A DNA stretch of 11,173 nt, from NCBI GenBank assembly GCA_904501675.1, contig CAJGCL010000063.1:1-11173 (forward strand), read 5' to 3'. The stretch comes from Clostridiaceae bacterium. Its GTDB lineage: Bacteria > Bacillota > Clostridia > Oscillospirales > Acutalibacteraceae. Every line of letters begins with the position of its first letter. The first letter of the stretch is position 1. The notes below the pieces were generated by a model. The model had not been told where the DNA came from. It did not search any database and saw nothing but the letters and a program-made list of their open reading frames with translations. Below, one piece after another: positions 6,256 through 11,173 of this stretch. The position numbers and the translations under genes are program-made.

Positions 6256-7695
6256 TTATTTATAATTGATTGCTACCATTAAAAGCATTATTAAAGCCGA
6301 AAAAATAAATTCTCCTAAGAATAGTTTCCAGGTCCATTTAAGCCATTTGCCGTAAGACACATTTATAAGACCTATTGCAATAATCATAAGACCATTTGTA
6401 GGATATAAAAGGTTTGTGAAGCCGTCTGCAATACAGAAGGTGGTTACAACACTTTGTTTTGAAAGACCTATAAGGTCTGCCAAAGGAGCAACAAGAGGAA
6501 TAATGAGAAAAGCTTTTGCAGTACCGCTGCTTACAACAAACTCTAAAAGAGCAATAACACCTAAAACAAGGAATATAGCGGCGTATGGTGAGATACCTTG
6601 CATTATATTTGAGAAATGGTAAAGTATGGTGTGCATTATTTTACCTTCGTCAAGTACATATGCAATCGCAATTACGAAGATTATGAGCAATACTGCAGGA
6701 GATATAGCTTTAACACCATCAATAAATGTGTTAAGGAGCTTCTTTGCGTTGGAGCCTGTAAAGTAACCGGCTAAAATGCCTCCTGTAGTAAACAGAATTG
6801 CCATAGCAGGTAATGAGAGTGCGCCACCTGTGCCCAGAACAAAATCAAGCACTATAAAGACAATGTCTATAAGCATACATGTAAGGTATGCCTTTGTGCC
6901 TTTTCTGATGTTATCGTCGTTGAGAACTGCTTCGGCATCGTCGAGTGAGTATTTCTTTCTGAGCTCTAAATCTGATTCGTAAACAAGCGATGCTTTTGGA
7001 TTTTTCTCAATCTTTTTAGCGTATGTGTAAAGGAAGAAAAAGAGTATAAGGTAAACGCCTACAAAAACGATGAATCTGAGCCATGTTCCTGAAAAAACCT
7101 CAAGTCCCGAAAGTTTTTGAACAGTAACAACATTGAATGGGTTAAAGGTTGCGGCAGTGAAGCCCCAGGCGATAGATACAATGCTCATTCCAAGACCAAC
7201 GAGGGAGTCCCAACCCATAGCAAGAGAAACAGCAACAGCAATGGGTATCAACGTCAGCGATTCTTCAAGAACACCTGCGGTGGAACTCAGTGCCATTAAA
7301 ACAAATGTAACAACTGCCATAAGTGCATATTTTTTATGGCTGAATTTTTTAATCAGGGTTGCCATTATGAATTTTAATACACCGCATTGTTCAAGTATTA
7401 AAAATGAACCACCGATAAGTACAATCAGTAATATGATAAGTACGCCTGTACCTGCATGACTGCTTGAAAGGCACATTATTGGTGAAAACAATATTTTCCA
7501 CACAGGGAGCTTATAGTCCTCTAATATATGGTATGTACCATCAATTATAGTGCCGTCTACAACCTCATATTCACCGGGTGTTACTGTTTGAGTTAAAACA
7601 CCAACCACACCTAATATGATGATAAGAAGACCAACAATGGCTGATACGGTTTTAGCGTCCAGCTTTAAGGCTGATTCTTTTTTCTCGTTATCCAC
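6256..7695 (-). CDS. YfcC-family membrane transporter (DcuC/C4-dicarboxylate carrier superfamily)
   Basis: Predicted secondary transporter of the DcuC-like (PF03606-type) group, 479 residues with about a dozen hydrophobic segments. Family features: short cytosolic N-terminus, first helix at 17-36 followed by TPGEYE (39-44), GVLEESLTLIPIAVAVSLAMGWD (141-163), the re-entrant-type TFNPFNVVTVQ (183-193), and a mirrored second half with EFVVSSGTAKAFLIIPLVAPLADLIG (385-410) and IADGFTNLLYPTNG (422-435). YfcC relatives are annotated as amino acid or C4-dicarboxylate carriers or antiporters; the substrate cannot be told here. The start is a GTG (7695-7693): an in-frame TGA lies 12 nt upstream and no other start fits. 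Its Shine-Dalgarno is weak (AAGTGAT). It is monocistronic, between its own promoter and the shared terminator. Confidence 0.88.
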   Translation of the reverse strand: MDNEKKESALKLDAKTVSAIVGLLIIILGVVGVLTQTVTPGEYEVVDGTIIDGTYHILEDYKLPVWKILFSPIMCLSSSHAGTGVLIILLIVLIGGSFLILEQCGVLKFIMATLIKKFSHKKYALMAVVTFVLMALSSTAGVLEESLTLIPIAVAVSLAMGWDSLVGLGMSIVSIAWGFTAATFNPFNVVTVQKLSGLEVFSGTWLRFIVFVGVYLILFFFLYTYAKKIEKNPKASLVYESDLELRKKYSLDDAEAVLNDDNIRKGTKAYLTCMLIDIVFIVLDFVLGTGGALSLPAMAILFTTGGILAGYFTGSNAKKLLNTFIDGVKAISPAVLLIIFVIAIAYVLDEGKIMHTILYHFSNIMQGISPYAAIFLVLGVIALLEFVVSSGTAKAFLIIPLVAPLADLIGLSKQSVVTTFCIADGFTNLLYPTNGLMIIAIGLINVSYGKWLKWTWKLFLGEFIFSALIMLLMVAINYK

Positions 7696-7730
7696 ATAAT
7701 CACATCACTTTATGTAAATTTAAAAAATAA

Positions 7731-7745
7731 TGTATAGATTATACA
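7731..7745. promoter_or_regulatory. Palindromic candidate operator over the transporter -10 element
   Basis: TGTATA-GAT-TATACA is a perfect 6-3-6 dyad that contains the -10 hexamer of the transporter promoter. A second dyad with TGTAT half-sites lies at 7760-7775. A repressor site is inference; some of the symmetry comes free with a TATAAT-like core. Confidence 0.35.
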
Positions 7746-7766
7746 CATATATAAGGTAAAATACAA
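7738..7766 (-). promoter_or_regulatory. Sigma-A-type promoter of the YfcC-family transporter gene
   Basis: On the minus strand TTGTAT (7766-7761) and a perfect TATAAT (7743-7738) are 17 bp apart. Transcription would start near 7731, giving a leader of about 35 nt before the GTG. Confidence 0.7.
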
Positions 7767-7775
7767 GCCTGTATT
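7760..7775. promoter_or_regulatory. Second dyad between the divergent promoters
   Basis: AATACA-AGCC-TGTATT is a perfect 6-4-6 inverted repeat that covers the transporter -35 and ends 2 bp before the -35 of trmB. Its ATACA/TGTAT half-sites lie roughly one or two helical turns from those of the dyad at 7731-7745. Confidence 0.35.
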
Positions 7776-7777
7776 GA

Positions 7778-7806
7778 TTGACAAAACATACGATAAATTC
7801 TATAAT
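7778..7806 (+). promoter_or_regulatory. Perfect-consensus sigma-A promoter of trmB
   Basis: TTGACA (7778-7783), a 17-bp spacer and TATAAT (7801-7806) match the housekeeping consensus at all twelve positions. Transcription would start near 7813, about 35 nt before the trmB ATG. Confidence 0.9.
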
Positions 7807-7847
7807 AACTGTTGGAATTTTGATATATTTAACTTTTGAGGTGCGAA

Positions 7848-8489
7848 ATGAGAGTACATAAAAAGAAACACGGCGCAGAGCGCCTTGATGCCTGCGGAAA
7901 TATAGTTATAAAGGATTTAAAAGCAGAGGGCAATAATTCCCGAAAGCTTTTTGGTAACGATAATCCTCTGAGAATAGAGATTGGTTGCGGTAAAGGTGAT
8001 TTTATTGTTGGTACTGCCGCTAAAGAGCCTGATGTTAACTTCCTTGCTATTGAAAGAGTTTCTGATGTTCTTGTTACAGCTGCAGAAAAAGTCAGGGAAA
8101 GCGAGCTTTCAAATGTGCGCGTGTGCTGTGTGGACGCAAAGGAGCTTACAGAGATTTTTGAAAAGGGTAGTATAGACAGAATTTATCTTAATTTCTCTGA
8201 CCCATGGCCAAAATCACGCCACGAAAAAAGAAGGCTCACCTATAGAACCTTTCTTGCAATTTATAAAGAGATTTTAATGCCTGGCGGCGCAATCTATTTC
8301 AAGACAGATAACCGTGGCCTTTTCGATTTCTCTCTTGAAGAGTTTGAGGCTTTTGGTATAAGAACAGAAAAGCTTACCTATGACCTTCATAATTCAGAAT
8401 ATAATGAAGGAAATGTTATGACAGAGTATGAAAAACGCTTTTCTTCTATGGGTGTGCCGATTAATAGGGTTGAGTGTTATTTCGATTAA
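7848..8489 (+). CDS. trmB: tRNA (guanine-N7-)-methyltransferase TrmB
   Basis: Class I methyltransferase that makes m7G at position 46 of the tRNA variable loop, using S-adenosylmethionine. The start chosen is the ATG at 7848 (213 residues): GAGGTG sits just upstream as Shine-Dalgarno, whereas the in-frame TTG at 7836 would include that site in the coding sequence. Motifs visible: LRIEIGCGKGDFI (SAM-binding motif I, 41-53), AIERVSD (67-73), the family signature NFSDPWPKSRHEKRRL (115-130) and the C-terminal TEYEKRF (192-198). Length is normal. It is preceded by a perfect-consensus promoter and followed by a long hairpin, so it is probably monocistronic and constitutively expressed. Confidence 0.95.
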   Translation: MRVHKKKHGAERLDACGNIVIKDLKAEGNNSRKLFGNDNPLRIEIGCGKGDFIVGTAAKEPDVNFLAIERVSDVLVTAAEKVRESELSNVRVCCVDAKELTEIFEKGSIDRIYLNFSDPWPKSRHEKRRLTYRTFLAIYKEILMPGGAIYFKTDNRGLFDFSLEEFEAFGIRTEKLTYDLHNSEYNEGNVMTEYEKRFSSMGVPINRVECYFD

Positions 8490-8495
8490 AGCTGA

Positions 8496-8530
8496 AGCGG
8501 TATAATTCCTTTCAGGATTTATACCGCTCT
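8496..8530 (+). terminator. 3' hairpin of trmB, probable terminator
   Basis: A 15-bp stem with one T-T mismatch (8496-8510 with 8514-8528) closes a 3-nt loop, 6 nt after the trmB stop. The downstream run CTTATTAT is only partly T-rich, so termination may be aided by the second hairpin at 8560-8575. Confidence 0.65.
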
Positions 8531-8549
8531 TATTATCCTATAAAAAGGC

Positions 8550-8575
8550 AAAAAAATAGCCACCCTATTGGGTGG
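8550..8575 (-). terminator. Intrinsic terminator of the 5S rRNA gene
   Basis: On the minus strand CCACCC-AATA-GGGTGG is followed by CTA and seven T residues. It lies 13 nt past the 3' end of the 5S rRNA and ends that transcript. Confidence 0.88.
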
Positions 8576-8588
8576 TTACTTTGTTTGT

Positions 8589-8704
8589 GTCGGCATCGCC
8601 CTATTTTCCCAAGCGGCTTCCCACTAAGTATCTTCGGCGCGGTTGAGCTTAACTACCGTGTTCGGGATGGGAACGGGTGGACCCTCAACGCCATCAACAC
8701 CGAC
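8589..8704 (-). rRNA. rrf: 5S ribosomal RNA
   Basis: About 116 nt on the minus strand. Diagnostic 5S segments are present in order: the loop B/C region CCACCCGTTCCCATCCCGAA, CACGGTAGTTAAGCTC, CGCCGA, and the 3' region ending GGGCGATGCCGAC. The two ends pair into helix I (GTCGGTGTTG with the GCGATGCCGAC end, including G-U pairs), which sets the boundaries to within a base or two. There is no 16S or 23S gene next to it: trmB lies on one side and a sugar kinase gene on the other, both on the opposite strand. It has its own promoter 30-odd nt upstream and its own terminator, so it is a stand-alone 5S transcription unit. Confidence 0.95.
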
Positions 8705-8740
8705 TGCGAAGAACTGTTCGTCCTCCGAAGAACATTGATT

Positions 8741-8768
8741 ATTATAACAGAAAAAATAATAAAGTCAA
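8741..8768 (-). promoter_or_regulatory. rRNA-type promoter of the 5S gene
   Basis: On the minus strand TTGACT (8768-8763) and a perfect TATAAT (8746-8741) are 16 bp apart. Immediately upstream (8769 to about 8815) lie A and T tracts like the UP elements of rRNA promoters. Start near 8734 leaves a leader of about 30 nt before the mature 5' end. Confidence 0.85.
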
Positions 8769-8860
8769 CACTTTTTTTCAATTATTTTTATTATTTTTTC
8801 AATTTTCAAGAAGTTCAATACATAGTACTAATTTTTGTGCAACTTTATAAGAAATAAATG

Positions 8861-8889
8861 TTGATTATTACCATAAAATAGTGCATAAT
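8861..8889 (+). promoter_or_regulatory. Candidate sigma-A promoter of the FGGY kinase gene
   Basis: TTGATT (8861-8866), a 17-bp spacer and CATAAT (8884-8889) precede the kinase ATG by 33 bp. The stretch 8770-8860 is very AT-rich and shows nothing else beyond the upstream tracts of the 5S promoter. Confidence 0.6.
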
Positions 8890-8922
8890 TAAAATGTATA
8901 TATTTGTGGGAGAGGAATAATT

Positions 8923-10512
8923 ATGGGTAAATACGCTATTACATACGATATAGGAACAACAGGTGTTAAAACTTGTATATTTGAATTAGGTGAATCAATT
9001 AAACTTGTTTCTGCTGCATCAGAGGGTTATAACCTTTATGTTTTTCCTGATGGCGGTGCAGAGCAGGAGCCTCAGGAGTGGTGGGATGCTATGTGCTCCA
9101 CTACAAAGAAGGTTCTTGGCAAGTGTAATGTTGATATAAAGGATATTTGTGGTATTTCATTCTGCTCACAGATGCAGGGTCTTGTTCTTGTGGATAAGGA
9201 TGCAAAGCCTGTAAGAAGAGCAATGAGCTATATGGATCAGCGCGCAAGAAAAGAGCTTAAAGAGGGTATTGCATACGGTCCTCAGGTTGCAGGTGCATTT
9301 ATTCCGAAGCTTTTAAAATCGCTTATGATTACAGGCGCTGTTGCAGCTTCTGTTAAAGACCCTGTATGGAAATATAAATGGGTTGAAAAGAATGAGCCTG
9401 AAAACTTTAAAAGAGTACATAAATGGCTTGATGTTAAGGAGTATTTCATTGCAAGAATGACAGGCGAATTCTGTATGACTCATGACTCCGCTTTTGCAAC
9501 ACTCCTTTATGATATAAAGAAAAATGAGTTCAGCCCTGCAATGTGCAAAATGCTTAAGGTTGACATGAAGCATTTGCCTGATATTAAAAATTCAGCAGAA
9601 AAAATAGGTGAGCTTCTTCCTACACCTGCTGCTGAATTAGGTCTTGCTCCGGGTACTCCTGTTTTTGGCGGTGGCGGAGACGCATCTCTTATAGGCGTTG
9701 GTGCAGGTAGCGTTGCTATGGGTGATACCCACGTTTATAGCGGTACATCAGGTTGGGTTTCAACAGTTGTAGATAAAAGTATCGTTGATGCAACTGCTAT
9801 GATTGCTGCTGTTTTAGGTGCTGAGGTTGGCAGATACAATTATTTCGGTGAGCTTGAAACTGCAGGTAAATGTCTTGAATGGGTTAAAGACCATTTAGCT
9901 CTTGATGAAATCGGTGTTTACCTTGAAAAGACTAATGTTACTGATGGTTACGAAGGTAAATATACAAGCCTTTATGATTATATGACAGATGTTGTAAGTA
10001 AAGTTCCTGCAGGTGCTAATGGCGTTATATTTACTCCTTGGCTTCATGGTAACCGTTGTCCTTTTGAGGACCCTAACGCACGCGGAATGTTCTTCAATAT
10101 AAGCCTCGAAACAGGCAAGAGCGAAATGATAAGAGCTGTGCTTGAGGGCGTTTGTTATCACCTTCGTTGGTTCCTCGAAACAGAGGAGAAAAAGGTTAAA
10201 TCTTCAGAGCATATCCGTTTCGTTGGTGGCGGTGCTCTTTCTGATTTAACTTGCCAGATTCTTGCAGACTGTACAGGTAAGGTTGTTGAAACTGTTGATA
10301 CACCTCAGAATGTTGGTGCAATGGGCGCAGCGGTGCTTATTGCTGTTGGTATAGGTGAGGTTGAATCAATAGCCGCAGCTAAAAAGCTTATTCCTGTTGC
10401 AAAAACCTTTACTCCAAATATGGAAGCAAAGGCTGTTTACGATAAATATTTTGAGGTTTACAAAAATCTTTATCCTTCAAACAAAAAGAGTTTTGCAGCC
10501 CTTAATTCATAA
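8923..10512 (+). CDS. FGGY-family carbohydrate kinase, xylulokinase-like
   Basis: Predicted cytoplasmic kinase transferring phosphate from ATP to a sugar or polyol. The 529 residues show both actin-like halves of the FGGY family: phosphate-1 motif YDIGTTGVKTCIF (8-20), GISFCSQMQGLVLVD (77-91) followed by SYMDQRA (102-108), which matches the xylulokinase substrate loop (W/YMDQRA), the catalytic-base motif FGGGGDASLIGVGAG (248-262, D253), STSG-like SGTSGW (273-278) and the adenosine motif RFVGGGALSDLTCQILAD (432-449). Xylulose is the best guess for substrate, but family members for ribulose, glycerol, fuculose and erythritol share these motifs, so no symbol is given. Start ATG has a strong GGGAGAGG Shine-Dalgarno 7 nt upstream. 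It has its own promoter and no xylose isomerase or transporter gene alongside, so it looks like a lone gene. Confidence 0.85.
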   Translation: MGKYAITYDIGTTGVKTCIFELGESIKLVSAASEGYNLYVFPDGGAEQEPQEWWDAMCSTTKKVLGKCNVDIKDICGISFCSQMQGLVLVDKDAKPVRRAMSYMDQRARKELKEGIAYGPQVAGAFIPKLLKSLMITGAVAASVKDPVWKYKWVEKNEPENFKRVHKWLDVKEYFIARMTGEFCMTHDSAFATLLYDIKKNEFSPAMCKMLKVDMKHLPDIKNSAEKIGELLPTPAAELGLAPGTPVFGGGGDASLIGVGAGSVAMGDTHVYSGTSGWVSTVVDKSIVDATAMIAAVLGAEVGRYNYFGELETAGKCLEWVKDHLALDEIGVYLEKTNVTDGYEGKYTSLYDYMTDVVSKVPAGANGVIFTPWLHGNRCPFEDPNARGMFFNISLETGKSEMIRAVLEGVCYHLRWFLETEEKKVKSSEHIRFVGGGALSDLTCQILADCTGKVVETVDTPQNVGAMGAAVLIAVGIGEVESIAAAKKLIPVAKTFTPNMEAKAVYDKYFEVYKNLYPSNKKSFAALNS

Positions 10513-10547
10513 TTGTGAAAAAAGAAATAAAAAATTAACAATTTTTG

Positions 10548-10576
10548 TTGAAAAACAAGGGTTTTTCTGCTACAAT
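10548..10576 (+). promoter_or_regulatory. Sigma-A promoter with extended -10 for the MgsA-like gene
   Basis: TTGAAA (10548-10553), a 17-bp spacer and TACAAT (10571-10576) preceded by TGC, an extended -10. Start near 10583 leaves a leader of about 32 nt. No convincing terminator for the kinase lies upstream in 10513-10547. Confidence 0.78.
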
Positions 10577-10614
10577 GACAATATAGTTTTCCATTTTATA
10601 AGGAGCGTGATTTA

Positions 10615-11016
10615 ATGAATATAGCATTGATAGCTCACGATTCTAAAAAAGAACTTATGACACAGTTTTGCATAGCTTATTGCGGTGTTTTAAGCAAGCA
10701 TAAAATCTGCGCAACCGGTACTACCGGCAAGTTGGTTTCTGAAGCTACCGGATTGGATATTGAAAAGTATCTCAGCGGTGGTCAGGGCGGTGCTCAGCAA
10801 ATAGGCTCAAGAATTGCCTGCGATGAAATTGACTTATTGCTCTTATTCCGCGACCCGCTTAACCCGAAGCCGGGCGAGCCAAACGAGGCAAATCTTTTAA
10901 GACTTTGTGATGTTCACAATATCCCTGTAGCAACAAATATTGCTACAGCAGAAGCGCTCATTCATAGCCTTGAGCGTGGCGACCTTGACTGGCGCGATAT
11001 TGTTAATCCAAAGTAA
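10615..11016 (+). CDS. mgsA: Methylglyoxal synthase family protein with substituted catalytic residues
   Basis: MgsA converts dihydroxyacetone phosphate to methylglyoxal and phosphate in the cytoplasm. This 133-residue protein has the family length and order: IALIAHDSKK (3-12), the phosphate-binding ATGTTGKL (33-40), LSGGQGGAQQIG (53-64), LLLFRDPLNPKPGEPN (75-90), LLRLCDVHNIPVATNIATAEALI (94-116). H8 and D9 and D80 are kept. By alignment from memory with the E. coli and B. subtilis enzymes, the catalytic aspartate of GGDQQ (E. coli D71) is Ala60, the histidine of PHEPD (H98) is Gly87 and the aspartate of that motif (D101) is Asn90. It may therefore be inactive for DHAP or have another substrate. 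SD AAGGAG lies 9 nt before the ATG. It has its own promoter and terminator. Confidence 0.85.
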   Translation: MNIALIAHDSKKELMTQFCIAYCGVLSKHKICATGTTGKLVSEATGLDIEKYLSGGQGGAQQIGSRIACDEIDLLLLFRDPLNPKPGEPNEANLLRLCDVHNIPVATNIATAEALIHSLERGDLDWRDIVNPK

Positions 11017-11030
11017 TAATAACTCATTAT

Positions 11031-11057
11031 ATCGGGTGGATTGTTTCACCCGATTTT
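11031..11057 (+). terminator. Intrinsic terminator of the MgsA-like gene
   Basis: ATCGGGTGGA (11031-11040) pairs with TTCACCCGAT (11045-11054), ten base pairs including one G-U, around a TTGT loop, 14 nt after the stop. The T run after it is short (TTTCTATT), so some read-through into hisS is possible. Confidence 0.75.
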
Positions 11058-11088
11058 CTATTGACTATATTTTTTTAAGGAGCTTAAT

Positions 11089-11173
11089 ATGGCAGCGAAT
11101 ATTAAAGCAATTAAAGGAACAAAAGATACATTACCATCAGAAAGCTATAAGTTACAGTATATTGAACAGGCAG
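11089..11173 (+). CDS. hisS: Histidyl-tRNA synthetase, N-terminal 28 codons (3' end outside window)
   Basis: The start of a class II aminoacyl-tRNA synthetase that charges tRNA-His. Only MAANIKAIKGTKDTLPSESY and eight further codons are visible, but the KGTKD.LPSESYK stretch is characteristic of the HisS N-terminus, just before motif 1. The ATG has AAGGAG 6 nt upstream. The paralogous HisZ subunit of histidine biosynthesis also begins with a G.RD.LP motif, but the K-G-T-K-D form and the tRNA-biology neighbours favour HisS. I see no good separate promoter between the terminator at 11031-11057 and this start; a TTGACT at 11061 has no usable -10 behind it. Confidence 0.85.
   Translation, partial: MAANIKAIKGTKDTLPSESYKLQYIEQA

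Noticed and set aside
6776..7459. Plus-strand open frames opposite the YfcC-family transporter gene
   Set aside because: No ribosome-binding sites and no recognisable domains; the minus-strand frame has clear transporter motifs.
7836..7847. TTG start four codons upstream for trmB
   Set aside because: The GAGGTG Shine-Dalgarno of the ATG at 7848 would lie inside the coding sequence; the ATG is the natural start.
8474..8857. A 127-codon open frame on the plus strand
   Set aside because: It runs through the complement of the 5S rRNA gene, its terminator and its promoter, has no ribosome-binding site and no protein-like composition.
10513..10560. Possible terminator after the FGGY kinase gene (AATTGT...ACAATTTTTG, and TTAACAA/TTGTTGA)
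   Set aside because: The stems are short, one loop is about 21 nt and the other lacks a T run; the region is better explained as promoter sequence.
11061..11090. TTGACT followed by TAATAT as a hisS promoter
   Set aside because: The -10 would overlap the ATG of hisS, leaving the Shine-Dalgarno untranscribed, although that site is clearly present.

Overview
The window looks like a chromosomal housekeeping region from a moderately AT-rich, Gram-positive-type anaerobe, most likely a gut Clostridia member (Oscillospiraceae/Ruminococcaceae-like; this placement is an inference from gene style, promoters, strong Shine-Dalgarno sites and protein flavour, not a search). It holds ten protein genes or gene ends and one 5S rRNA gene. 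No phage genes, insertion sequences, CRISPR array or tRNA were seen.

Left part (1-3629, + strand): the 3' end of serS (seryl-tRNA synthetase), rlmB (23S rRNA 2'-O-ribose methyltransferase), and, 20 nt behind rlmB, an 821-residue membrane protein. That protein has the topology and domain order of a P1B-type ATPase but lacks the catalytic motifs. It meets, almost end to end, a small gene on the opposite strand (56 codons, 3632-3802) whose ribosome-binding site is locked in a predicted hairpin.

Middle (3881-7695): a Gfo/Idh/MocA-type NAD(P)-dependent oxidoreductase is followed 10 nt later by a secreted, membrane-anchored protein with InlB/Flg_new-like surface repeats and an acidic cytoplasmic tail. 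The pair ends at a near-ideal bidirectional terminator shared with a convergent YfcC-type transporter gene. That transporter gene and trmB (tRNA m7G46 methyltransferase) diverge from back-to-back sigma-A promoters, the trmB one being a perfect consensus; two TGTAT-type dyads lie at the transporter promoter.

Right part (7848-11173): trmB, then a solitary 5S rRNA gene on the minus strand with its own rRNA-style promoter and terminator, then an FGGY (xylulokinase-like) sugar kinase, an MgsA-family gene under its own strong promoter, and the start of hisS. The MgsA-like protein keeps the fold motifs but has lost three residues that the enzyme uses for catalysis.

Functionally, translation genes (serS, rlmB, trmB, 5S rRNA, hisS) alternate with sugar metabolism and envelope genes. 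The observations most worth following are the P-type ATPase-like pseudoenzyme, the catalytically altered MgsA homologue, the stand-alone 5S transcription unit, and the hairpin-sequestered start of the small protein.
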